This document shows positions 1 through 7,580 of a stretch of DNA of 64,000 bases, piece after piece. This DNA comes from Coleofasciculus sp040219735 (lineage in GTDB: Bacteria > Cyanobacteriota > Cyanobacteriia > Cyanobacteriales > Coleofasciculaceae): NCBI GenBank assembly GCA_040219735.1, contig JAVJRX010000184.1. One strand, given 5' to 3'. Made by a program: the position numbers and the translations under genes. The notes below the pieces were generated by a model that saw nothing but the letters and a program-made list of their open reading frames with translations, ran no database searches and had not been told where the DNA came from. Every line of letters begins with the position of its first letter. The first letter of the stretch is position 1.

Positions 1-774
1 TCCGGCGTGCAGTTGATCAACCTGGATTTGAGTCGGTGATAGCACGCCCAGTTCATCAATTTCGTATTCTTGTTTGGATGCCATCAGGCGAACTTTATCC
101 CCGGTTTTGACTGTACCATCCATTACCCGGAAATAGACAATGACGCCTCGGTAGGAGTCATAGTAGCTATCAAAAATCAAGGCTCGCAGGGGCTGGTGCA
201 TCGTATCCTGGGGAGGAGGAACCAGATGCACGATGGATTCTAAAATCTCATTGATACCAATCCCCTCCTTTGCCGATGCCAGGATGGCTCCGCTACAATC
301 GAGACCGATGATCTCTTCGATCTCTGAGATCACTCGTTCCGGTTCAGCACCAGGGAGGTCTATTTTATTAAGAACGGGAATAATTTCTAGGTCATGCTCT
401 AAGGCTAAATAAACATTTGCCAGAGTTTGAGCTTCAACGCCCTGGGAGGCGTCTACCACGAGCAATGCGCCCTCGCAGGCGACAAGCGATCGCGAAACCT
501 CATAAGAGAAATCTACATGTCCCGGGGTGTCAATTAAATTGAGAACGTACTGCTCACCATCTTGCGCCCGATAGTTCATGCGAGCAGCTTGGAGTTTAAT
601 GGTAATCCCGCGCTCCCGTTCCAATTCCATGTTGTCCAGGAACTGTTCCTTCATTTGGCGATCGCTCACTGTACCTGTTGTCTGTAAGAGGCGATCGGCT
701 AAAGTGGATTTACCATGATCAATATGGGCAATGATGGAAAAATTGCGAATGCGAGAGACAGGAACATCAGTCAT
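1..774 (-). CDS. lepA: Elongation factor 4 (LepA), 5' part
   Basis: Translational GTPase that back-translocates or remobilises stalled ribosomes; it acts in the cytosol on the 70S ribosome. The reverse strand encodes about 258 residues from an ATG at 774. They carry the G1 loop AHIDHGKST, the G3 motif DTPGHVDF and the G4 motif NKID in order, then the beginning of domain II. The N-terminus MTDVPVSRIRNFSIIAH is typical of LepA rather than TypA or EF-G. The gene runs off the left edge, so more than half of the protein (family length about 600 residues) is not visible. Nothing odd is seen in the visible part. The family call is firm. Confidence 0.95.
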   Translation of the reverse strand, partial: MTDVPVSRIRNFSIIAHIDHGKSTLADRLLQTTGTVSDRQMKEQFLDNMELERERGITIKLQAARMNYRAQDGEQYVLNLIDTPGHVDFSYEVSRSLVACEGALLVVDASQGVEAQTLANVYLALEHDLEIIPVLNKIDLPGAEPERVISEIEEIIGLDCSGAILASAKEGIGINEILESIVHLVPPPQDTMHQPLRALIFDSYYDSYRGVIVYFRVMDGTVKTGDKVRLMASKQEYEIDELGVLSPTQIQVDQLHAG

Positions 775-976
775 AGAGATTATCGGGTGACAAAAAAATC
801 GGCAACAGGCAATGGATGGCTCTTAATGTATTGTAATGTTTCTGCCCAAAATGGGGATAATACTCCTGATACTCTAACTCCAGAGAACTTTTTCGGACGG
901 AGCGAGTCACCAATTCTAGGTGGCAACAGAGCAAGTTGTCGTAAAATGAATGTAGGGGAACATAAAAGCGCTGAAC

Positions 977-1207
977 ATGAATGATCATGCCGTCCGAAGA
1001 GAGCATTCAACGGACAAAGAAGAAATATCTATCCTTATGGATGCTCAACTGTTAGACCAAATCAAACACTTAACCAACGATCCGTCTAAGGTGATAGAAA
1101 CAGCCATTCGTCAGTGGCTAAGAGGAGAGCGCGATCGGGACGATGAGCTAACCCGCACTTTGAGACGAAATCCACCAGTACCGCCACGAGGCGAATGGAA
1201 TGATTGA
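977..1207 (+). CDS. Small ribbon-helix-helix-like protein (orphan antitoxin-type)
   Basis: Seventy-six residues with a short polar N-terminus, then EISILMDAQLLDQIKHL and SKVIETAIRQWLRGE. This strand-helix-helix pattern is that of MetJ/Arc/CopG and CcdA/VapB-type DNA-binding antitoxins. The tail is charged and Pro-rich (PPVPPRGEWND). Such proteins usually repress their own operon and neutralise a toxin encoded immediately downstream, but the 120 bases after the stop hold no toxin ORF. It is therefore an orphan, a stand-alone regulator or a relic. An internal ATG at 1037 would leave an RHH core with almost no leader. The assignment rests on pattern only. Confidence 0.6.
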   Translation: MNDHAVRREHSTDKEEISILMDAQLLDQIKHLTNDPSKVIETAIRQWLRGERDRDDELTRTLRRNPPVPPRGEWND

Positions 1208-1328
1208 GAGCCAAAAGGTCTATTGCTTTATTCTTTCGCCTGAGGCTCTAGGGCGTTAGGGGGTTGCATTTACGTCTTGGTGCGAGCGCTAATCCTTTCG
1301 CTGCTTGTAGTTTTCAGGTTTCTTGTAG

Positions 1329-3038
1329 ATGATTGCTCCTGCTGATTTCCACAATCCTCGATCTGGGTATACCACTATGCAATCTACTACTGCACAAGGC
1401 TCGTCAAGCTTTTTGCAGGGGTTAGATTTTGACCTGATGTGTAGCCAAGATGCGTCAGGTCAGTATCACTCCTTTTATTGGCGACAAGCCCAGCAGTATG
1501 ATTTAACTCAAGAGCAGGTGATTGGGGTTCCCCTCAACGAAACCTTTCATCCCATTGCTCTAGATGCTTATCGGGATCGAATCCAGCGGATTCTAGACAA
1601 CCGCACCCCAGAACGCTGCATCCACGACTTCTGCTATGGTGATCAGGTTTTTCCTTTTGAACTGGTGATCAGCCCAATTTTACAATCTGACGGTCAGGTG
1701 ACTCAGGTTTTGGTGATGGGTCATCTGTTACCCGAAGGTGCGGTACAAAAAGTTATTGATTCGCTGGTTCCGTTAAGTGTCGATCCCAATCAAAAACTGC
1801 TCACTCAAATTGCCCGCCGGATTCGCCGGACGTTAGATTTAGATACAATCTGGCAACAAACGGTAGATAGCCTGGGGAAAGCCCTGCAAGTTAGTCGCTG
1901 CATTATCTGCTCCTATAGACCCGACTTCACGGATGTCAAGGTGGAAGCCGAGTATCGCCAAGATTCACTGGATGAAATGTTGGGGATGACGCTGGAACTG
2001 GAGTCGGAACTAATACTCAAACAAGCCTTGTGGAGTTCCGAACCTGTGGTGGTTGACCAAGTCGTCCCCAGTCGGTTCCAGGAAAAATCCCTGCTAGTGG
2101 TTTCCACGTCTTATAAAGACGAACCCAATGGATTAATTAGTTTACAACAATGCGATCGCCACCGTCCGTGGAGTGATGCAGAAATTGAGCTGGTGCGGGA
2201 GTTGGCTGAACAAGTGGGAACCGCGATCGCTCATGGTACGCTCTATAAAGAACTGGAACTGGCAAGAGAGCAAGCTGAAGAAGTATCCCGCCTCAAAAGT
2301 GAATTTCTGGCGAGTACCTCTCACGAATTGCGGACGCCTTTAAATGGGATGATTGGCTTTCTCAAGCTGATTCTCGAAGGGATGGCGGATGACCCCGAAG
2401 AACAGCGGGAGTTTATCCAAGAAGCCCATAATAGCGCCTTACACCTGCTCAACATCATCAACGATATCTTAGATATCGCCAAGATTGAAGCCGGAAAAAT
2501 GGAACTGGAGTTTAGTCCAGTTGAGTTAGAGTATCTATTCAATAAGGTCTATGATTTTACCGCGCAGCAAGCCCATCACAAGGGTTTGAGCTTCACCCTG
2601 GAAATTCCCGCCGTTTATGATGGCATTGTCATGTATGGGAACTATCAACGGCTGCTACAGGTGATGTTAAATCTGGTGGGGAATGCGATTAAATTTACCG
2701 ATGAAGGGGGAATTACCATCAGCGCCGAAGTCATCCGCAAGAAAGTCCATTTTCAAGGACAGGAGTTTCCTGGACATGTGAAGGTGCGGGTAGCGGATAC
2801 TGGGATTGGCGTTTCCTTGGATAAGCAAGACAAACTCTTCCAATCCTTCAGCCAGGTACATGGTGGACTCAATCGTCCTTATGGGGGAACCGGGTTAGGG
2901 TTAGCGATTTCCCAAAAGCTGGTGGAAACCATGGGCGGTGTCGTACATTTCTTCAGCATGGGAGAAAACTTAGGCTCAACCGTGACATTTACCGTACCCC
3001 TCTATCAAGAACCCGTGATGGTGTCTCGCACGGATTGA
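1329..3038 (+). CDS. PAS-GAF sensor histidine kinase
   Basis: Cytosolic sensor kinase of 569 residues. Approximate order: PAS-like region (30-140), GAF domain (155-310), HisKA dimerisation domain (320-390) and HATPase_c (430-560). The phosphoacceptor His is in STSHELRTPLNG. The N box is NLVGNAIKFTDEGG, the G1 box VADTGIGVS and the G2 box GGTGLGLAIS, so it should be catalytically competent. There are no membrane segments and no receiver domain, and no response regulator lies next to it, so its partner is elsewhere. An alternative start is the ATG at 1377. The signal is not deducible; no conserved bilin-binding Cys pattern is obvious in the GAF domain. Confidence 0.88.
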   Translation: MIAPADFHNPRSGYTTMQSTTAQGSSSFLQGLDFDLMCSQDASGQYHSFYWRQAQQYDLTQEQVIGVPLNETFHPIALDAYRDRIQRILDNRTPERCIHDFCYGDQVFPFELVISPILQSDGQVTQVLVMGHLLPEGAVQKVIDSLVPLSVDPNQKLLTQIARRIRRTLDLDTIWQQTVDSLGKALQVSRCIICSYRPDFTDVKVEAEYRQDSLDEMLGMTLELESELILKQALWSSEPVVVDQVVPSRFQEKSLLVVSTSYKDEPNGLISLQQCDRHRPWSDAEIELVRELAEQVGTAIAHGTLYKELELAREQAEEVSRLKSEFLASTSHELRTPLNGMIGFLKLILEGMADDPEEQREFIQEAHNSALHLLNIINDILDIAKIEAGKMELEFSPVELEYLFNKVYDFTAQQAHHKGLSFTLEIPAVYDGIVMYGNYQRLLQVMLNLVGNAIKFTDEGGITISAEVIRKKVHFQGQEFPGHVKVRVADTGIGVSLDKQDKLFQSFSQVHGGLNRPYGGTGLGLAISQKLVETMGGVVHFFSMGENLGSTVTFTVPLYQEPVMVSRTD

Positions 3039-3081
3039 GACCTCATAAGCACTAAAGTGAGTCTTAGACGTAACATCTATT

Positions 3082-3111
3082 GTTCCAGACGTAGCCGGCT
3101 ACGTCTGGAAC
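3082..3111. repeat. Perfect 30-bp palindrome
   Basis: The left arm GTTCCAGACGTAGCC is followed directly by its exact reverse complement. It lies 44 bp downstream of the kinase stop codon and has no T tract, so it is not a typical intrinsic terminator. The central 16-18 bp (ACGTAGCCGGCTACGT) recur in a related palindrome inside the kinase gene at 42886-42915, which suggests a small dispersed palindromic repeat. Confidence 0.85.
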
Positions 3112-3164
3112 TTTGCCAAAGGACGCTAGGATTAACGTAGTTGTGCTGTCAAACTAGGTGAACT

Positions 3165-3419
3165 ATGTCTCAAACACTATCTCCCCCCTTGGCATTAACC
3201 TCAGAAAACGTCGAAGCCGTCCTCGATGAATTGCGTCCTTACCTGATGGCGGATGGCGGTAACGTTGATTTAGTTGAAATCGACGGTCCGATTGTGAAGC
3301 TGCGGCTACAAGGCGCTTGTGGGTCTTGTCCCAGTTCTGCCATGACCCTGAAAATGGGGATTGAGCGCCGCTTACGGGAATTTATCCCGGAAGTTGTGGA
3401 AGTTGAACAAGTCATTTGA
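3165..3419 (+). CDS. NifU C-terminal-domain (Nfu-type) Fe-S scaffold
   Basis: Eighty-four-residue stand-alone Nfu protein. Nfu proteins assemble a [4Fe-4S] cluster across a dimer through a CxxC motif and pass it to apo-proteins; in cyanobacteria this type supports photosystem I cluster biogenesis. The sequence has the conserved VEAVLDELRPYLMADGGNV start and the cluster motif GACGSCPSS, and it ends in EVVEVEQVI. The length matches cyanobacterial NifU-like proteins, which lack the NifU N-terminal and ferredoxin parts. The next bases (3421-3441) form a GC-rich hairpin that could end the transcript but also looks like a transposon end. Confidence 0.93.
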   Translation: MSQTLSPPLALTSENVEAVLDELRPYLMADGGNVDLVEIDGPIVKLRLQGACGSCPSSAMTLKMGIERRLREFIPEVVEVEQVI

Positions 3420-3540
3420 CACTCCCCACGCATAAATGCGGGGGATTCTTGCATCTAGTTACTCGCTCCTAAAAGGAGCGAGTCATTCATCAAGTTAGGG
3501 GCTGTGCCAAGCAGCCCATTCTCTGTAGCAGATGAAGCCA

Positions 3541-3870
3541 TTACAGCAGCATCCCTGTGTAGCTCCAGACAACAAGAAAACCCTTGCGGTGATAGATAAG
3601 CTTGACGCTACCTTTGTCCACATTTGCGCGTCGAACTTGCTCTAAAACTGGCTGCCAATGAGACGAGGCAACAACTATAGGTACTCGTTTATCCCCAGCA
3701 ATAGTGGGAAAACTCAAACTATAGGTATTGCCTCACTTGGACAGTTTCCAGTTCTGTTTGTTGATTTCAGGAGGTAAACATTTATAGTGCTTAACCTTCC
3801 GACTCGTAGCCGAAATGGTATGTCGAATTGTTTGATTAGCAAGCGTTTTTAGTTGAGCGTTAAGGGTTTG
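3541..3870 (-). pseudogene. N-terminal fragment of TnpB-related transposase, inverted
   Basis: Reverse-strand translation gives a degenerate frame: QTLNAQLKTLANQTIRHTIS, then KVKHYKCLPPEINKQNWKLS, an in-frame stop, and GNTYSLSFPTIAGDKRVPI followed by SSHWQPVLEQVRRANVDKGS and VKLIYHRKGFLVV. The sense of the motifs (INKQNWKL, a GDKRVPI strand, SSHWQPVL, SVKLIYHRKG) is the N-terminal half of the TnpB-related family whose C-terminal half lies at 3920 on the opposite strand. Internal stops and the missing remainder show that it is dead. The family match is from memory of conserved motifs and is not aligned. Confidence 0.55.
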
Positions 3871-3919
3871 CAGCAGTAGCCCGAATACCTAGATTTACCT
3901 ATAATTTGTCGTTACTGAC

Positions 3920-4384
3920 TTGACCACAATAGCCTTGGAGTATAAGCGCCCCATTGTTGTCGAAAAACTTGATTTTACCGATAAGAAAAAACGGTTGCGT
4001 GAGCTAAATGCAAGGACACGCCGTATGTTGAGTAACTTTGCTTACTCTAAATTTCTTCAACTTCTATTAGCTAGATGCTTCAAACTGGGTATCCAGGTTA
4101 TTGAGGTCAATCCTGCCTACAGTAGTTGGATTGCATTGATTAAGTTCATGTCGATGTATGGCATGAATAGTGCCACAGCCGCTGCTTTCGTGTTAGCTCG
4201 GCGTGGAATGTTTTTATCAGAAAGACTGCCAGCCAGAACCGCCTACCAAGAAACGGAATCTTTGAAGCACGTCTGGTCACATTGGCGGTTAGTGGCGAAA
4301 CGAGTCAAAGGTTCGTCTCGCCACTCCTTCTATCAGCCTAGACTAACAGTCTACTCCAGGTTACGCTCAGTACGGAGCTCTTAA
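3920..4384 (+). pseudogene. C-terminal fragment of TnpB-related transposase
   Basis: The frame opens only with TTG and encodes 154 residues: ALEYKRPIVVEKLDFTDKKK, a basic stretch RELNARTRRML, QVIEVNPAYSSWIALIKFMS, then MNSATAAAFVLARRG. The motif VNPAYSS-x(9)-MxxYGMxxxxAAAxVLARR is characteristic of the C-terminal region of TnpB-related accessory transposases in cyanobacteria. The N-terminal RuvC-like part is missing from this strand. The first base is about 50 bp from the 5' end of the inverted N-terminal piece, so an inversion with loss of the middle explains both fragments. Confidence 0.7.
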
Positions 4385-4394
4385 TCACGGGATG

Positions 4395-4500
4395 AACCGC
4401 CATCGGCTGCTGTCAATTCCTTCGGGGAGCTTGGAGAGGTCGGTGAGAATCCGACGGGAAGTCGTTAGTACCGCATGACGGCGTATCTTGCATAGTTTTG
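4395..4500 (+). ncRNA. Structured non-coding 3' flank of TnpB-related remnant (candidate omega-RNA relic)
   Basis: Directly downstream of the transposase fragment lies a compact segment with an exact 5-bp stem, GTCGG-TGAGAAT-CCGAC (4439-4455). A second potential pairing follows, in GGGAAGTCGTTAGTACCGC. TnpB-family guide RNAs are transcribed from the 3' end of the gene and the element's right end, so the position fits. The stem also resembles part of a cobalamin-riboswitch core, but no other riboswitch element is present and the next gene is an amylase-type enzyme. Function is inferred from position only. Confidence 0.3.
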
Positions 4501-4591
4501 CATAGATATTTTTTAGCGGTTAAGAGTTATAAAGGGAGAGAATTCCTTTGTTCACATATCAACTCGATACCCTTAACGTTTATTATTAGCG

Positions 4592-6838
4592 ATGAGCCAT
4601 CCATTGTACGTTGCCTTTATCTGGCATCAGCATCAACCCCTCTATAAAAGTCGCAACAACCTGTCCGGGTCAAATGGACGATATCGCCTCCCTTGGGTGC
4701 GGCTACATGGGACGAAAGATTATCTGGATTTAGTGCTATTGTTAGAGCGCTATCCCAAGTTACACCAGACGGTCAACTTGGTGCCGTCGCTGATTTTGCA
4801 GTTAGAAGATTATATGGCGGGAACAGCCTTTGATCCCTATCTGGAGTTAGCCCTGACGCCGAGTGAGCAACTCAAGCCAGACCAACGACAGTTTATCGTT
4901 GAGCATTTTTTTGATGCCCATCACCGTACCTTGATTGACCCCCATCCTCGATATGCCGAGTTATACCAGATGCGGCAAGAACATGGGAAAACCTGGTGTG
5001 TGGATCATTGGACGCATCAGGATTACAGCGATTTACTAGCATGGCACAACTTGGCGTGGATTGACCCGATATTCTGGGATGACCCAGAAATTGCGGCTTG
5101 GTTAGAGAAAGGACGAAACTTTACATTAAGCGATCGCCAGCGGATTTATTCTAAACAACGAGATATCCTCAAGCGGATTATTCCTCAGCATCGCAAAATG
5201 CAAGAGGCGGGTCAGCTAGAGGTGACAACAACCCCTTATACTCACCCGATTTTACCCTTACTCGCCGATACCCATTCCGGGCGGGTAGCGATTCCGGAGA
5301 TGACATTACCCCTACAGCACTTCCGGTGGGAAGAAGACATTCCCCGCCACCTAGAAAAAGCGTGGCAGATGTATGAAGAACGATTTGGGCGTACACCACG
5401 GGGGTTGTGGCCCTCAGAACAGTCGGTGAGTCCAGTGATTCTACCCTATATTGCTGAGGCGGGATTTGAGTGGATTTGTTCCGATGAGGCGGTATTGGGG
5501 TGGACAGTGCAGCACTTTTTCCACCGAGATGAAGCGGGAACCCTAATGGAACCCACATTGTTATATCGCCCCTATCGCTTAGAGACACCCCAGGGGAACT
5601 TGGCAGTTGTCTTTCGCGATCACCGCTTATCTGATTTAATTGGCTTTACTTATGGGTCAATGGAACCCCATCAGGCGTCAACGGATTTTGTCAGTCACTT
5701 AGAAGCCATTTCTCGTTCCATCCACCGCCATCAGCAGCAGGGAGAGACTGGGTTAGATCAACCTTGGCTAGTAACGATTGCTTTGGATGGGGAGAATTGT
5801 TGGGAATTTTACCAAAAAGATGGGATTCCTTTCCTCACCTCACTGTATGAAAAACTCTCGGCGCATCCTCAGATAAAATTGGTCACGGTGTCGGAATTTC
5901 TGGATCAGTTTCCCCCCACCGCCACACTTCCAGCAGATCGACTCCATAGTGGATCATGGGTAGATGGTAGTTTTAGCACTTGGATTGGTGATCCAGTTAA
6001 GAATCGGGCGTGGGATTTACTCACTCAAGCGCGGCAGACTTTAGCCAATCATCCCGAAGCTACACCGGAAAACAATCCTGAAGTCTGGGAAGCTTTATAT
6101 GCGGCTGAAGGATCAGATTGGTTTTGGTGGTTTGGCGAGGGTCATTCATCGAACCAAGATGCTATTTTTGACCAGTTATTCCGAGAACATTTGAGTGGGA
6201 TTTATGAGGCATTAAATGAACCGATTCCTGCCAGTCTTAAGCAACCCCTGGACACCTACGAATCGAAAGGCGATCACCGACCGGAAACGTTTATTCATCC
6301 GGTGATTGATGGCTTTGGAGATGAGCAAGATTGGGATAAAGCAGGTCGCATAGAAGTTGGTGGCGCACGGGGAACGATGCACCGCAGCAGTGTGATTCAG
6401 CGGTTATGGTATGGTTTGGATCACCTTAATTTTTACCTGCGATTGGATTTCCAGGCAGGGATTAAAATTGGTCAGGATATTCCTCCGGAATTGCATTTAT
6501 TATGGTTTTATCCGAATCGAACGGTTAACAATAGTCCAGCACCTTTAGCCGAGGTTCCCGATACTGCCCCGGTGAACTATTTGTTTCACCACCACTTAGG
6601 GATTAATTTGTTAGCCGGTTCGACTTGGTTAGAAGAAGCCGCAGACTATTATCAATGGCATCCCCGCACCAGTCGCGCCCAAGTTGCGTTTAAGCAATGT
6701 TTAGAGGTGGCTGTACCCTGGGCAGATTTGCATGTTGAACCGGATTATCTGCTACAGTTGGTGATGGTTTCTGCTGATAATGGCATTTTCCGCAGTTATA
6801 TCCCAGAGAATAACTTGGTGGGGTTGCAGGTGCCGTAA
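4592..6838 (+). CDS. Glycoside hydrolase family 57 alpha-glucan enzyme
   Basis: A cytosolic enzyme of 748 residues acting on alpha-1,4-glucans (amylase, amylopullulanase or 4-alpha-glucanotransferase type), probably in glycogen metabolism. GH57 signature regions appear in order: WHQHQPLYK (near 11-19, region 1), QLEVTTTPYTHPILPLL (region 2), GLWPSEQSV (region 3, with the Glu as nucleophile) and TIALDGENCWEFY (region 4, with the Asp as acid/base). The C-terminal part (about 560-748) is a beta-rich domain of unknown role. There is no signal peptide. The start ATG is preceded by an AT-rich leader without a clear Shine-Dalgarno. Substrate and transferase versus hydrolase activity cannot be decided from sequence. 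Confidence 0.9.
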   Translation: MSHPLYVAFIWHQHQPLYKSRNNLSGSNGRYRLPWVRLHGTKDYLDLVLLLERYPKLHQTVNLVPSLILQLEDYMAGTAFDPYLELALTPSEQLKPDQRQFIVEHFFDAHHRTLIDPHPRYAELYQMRQEHGKTWCVDHWTHQDYSDLLAWHNLAWIDPIFWDDPEIAAWLEKGRNFTLSDRQRIYSKQRDILKRIIPQHRKMQEAGQLEVTTTPYTHPILPLLADTHSGRVAIPEMTLPLQHFRWEEDIPRHLEKAWQMYEERFGRTPRGLWPSEQSVSPVILPYIAEAGFEWICSDEAVLGWTVQHFFHRDEAGTLMEPTLLYRPYRLETPQGNLAVVFRDHRLSDLIGFTYGSMEPHQASTDFVSHLEAISRSIHRHQQQGETGLDQPWLVTIALDGENCWEFYQKDGIPFLTSLYEKLSAHPQIKLVTVSEFLDQFPPTATLPADRLHSGSWVDGSFSTWIGDPVKNRAWDLLTQARQTLANHPEATPENNPEVWEALYAAEGSDWFWWFGEGHSSNQDAIFDQLFREHLSGIYEALNEPIPASLKQPLDTYESKGDHRPETFIHPVIDGFGDEQDWDKAGRIEVGGARGTMHRSSVIQRLWYGLDHLNFYLRLDFQAGIKIGQDIPPELHLLWFYPNRTVNNSPAPLAEVPDTAPVNYLFHHHLGINLLAGSTWLEEAADYYQWHPRTSRAQVAFKQCLEVAVPWADLHVEPDYLLQLVMVSADNGIFRSYIPENNLVGLQVP

Positions 6839-6847
6839 ATGGGTTGA

Positions 6848-6898
6848 TTGTTCATTGTTCATTGTTCATGGTTTTTGTGGCTATGAATGATGAACAAT
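6848..6898. repeat. Heptamer repeat (TGTTCAT) with inverted partner
   Basis: Three tandem copies of TGTTCAT (6849-6869) are followed 14 bp later by ATGAATGATGAACAAT, which can pair back to them. The element sits between the GH57 gene and the four-helix-bundle gene. It belongs to the short heptanucleotide repeats common in filamentous cyanobacteria, and as a hairpin it may act as a weak transcriptional boundary. Confidence 0.7.
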
Positions 6899-6932
6899 TT
6901 AACCAATTGATGAGGAAAGGAGAATTTGAAGG

Positions 6933-7280
6933 ATGACGGATTTCCGAAAATTGAAAGAATGGAACAAAGCCCATGAGTTAACGGTTGACGTTTATCAGGT
7001 GACTAAAGGGTTTCCAGAAGAGGAATTACTGGGGTTAACTCAACAGATTCGTCTGGCTTGTGCAGGGATTCCGATTAAAATTGCTCAGGGGTGCGATCGC
7101 GAGGAGGCGGAGGACAGACTAAGCTTCCTGCGGCTGGCGCGGGATTCGGCGATTGAGGTGGAGTATTATCTGCTACTGTGTTATGAGTTGGAATTGCTTA
7201 GTGCTACAGATTATGACCGTTTGGTTAGTGGTGTGGTTGAGGTGAAAGAACTATTGGAGTCTTTTATCCAAAAATTCTAG
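6933..7280 (+). CDS. Four-helix-bundle protein (23S rRNA intervening-sequence protein family)
   Basis: A 115-residue protein, almost all helical. It has the family pattern FRKLKEWNKAHELTVDVYQV near the N-terminus, the central EELLGLTQQIRLACAGIPIKIAQG, and ARDSAIEVEYYLLLCYEL. This family was first seen inside intervening sequences of 23S rRNA genes, but most members are free-standing and of unknown function. GAAGG lies 2 bp before the ATG, with AAAGGAGAA further upstream. It follows the GH57 gene in the same direction after 94 bp, but nothing links the two functions. Confidence 0.85.
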   Translation: MTDFRKLKEWNKAHELTVDVYQVTKGFPEEELLGLTQQIRLACAGIPIKIAQGCDREEAEDRLSFLRLARDSAIEVEYYLLLCYELELLSATDYDRLVSGVVEVKELLESFIQKF

Positions 7281-7580
7281 GGGAATTTTTGATAGTGGAG
7301 TTTTATCAATAACACTGATAGTCAGGGCGGCGTTTATTTATAGCAGTCACTAGAGCGCCAGTCCAGTAATCCCAGCCATAACGCAAAATGGTCATTCTGG
7401 CGCTCATCCTCAACGGAAAATCAGGCTATTGATTATTAGTGGATCGGCGCTCTAGGGTCATTAGGACATAATCATGAATGCCATGTATTGTTTCGAGGCA
7501 GACTTAGTGTCTTAACCGCTGTGGCGGTTGCTCTAATTATGAAACAATGAAATTTTATAGCAATTACAAATGTAGTTAAT
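7281..7580. other. Intergenic region with inverted repeats
   Basis: No gene is seen. TAGAGCGCC at 7351-7359 pairs with GGCGCTCTA at 7446-7454, and an inner copy CTGGCGCTC lies at 7397-7405, so alternative hairpins are possible. A compact hairpin AACCGC-TGTG-GCGGTT (7514-7529) lies just past the 3' end of the reverse-strand NACHT gene and could help to end its transcript. Confidence 0.5.

Larger units (their letters stand above)
3421..4500. mobile_element. Decayed TnpB-related (IS200/IS605-superfamily) element
   Basis: A block of about 1.1 kb without an intact gene. Its left edge has two hairpins of the kind seen at IS200/IS605 ends: a CCCC/GGGG stem with GCAT/ATGC inside (3424-3442), and a 9-bp stem ACTCGCTCC/GGAGCGAGT (3461-3483). 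Inside lie two pieces of a TnpB-related accessory transposase in opposite orientations (entries at 3541 and 3920), followed by a structured non-coding stretch. No tnpA is present. The outer boundaries are estimates. Confidence 0.65.

Noticed and set aside
4430..4480. Cobalamin riboswitch
   Set aside because: Only one stem resembles the core; the B12 box is not found and the downstream gene is a GH57 enzyme unrelated to cobalamin.
5178..5588. Reverse-strand ORF of 136 codons inside the GH57 gene
   Set aside because: A shadow frame of a clear gene with no motif of its own.
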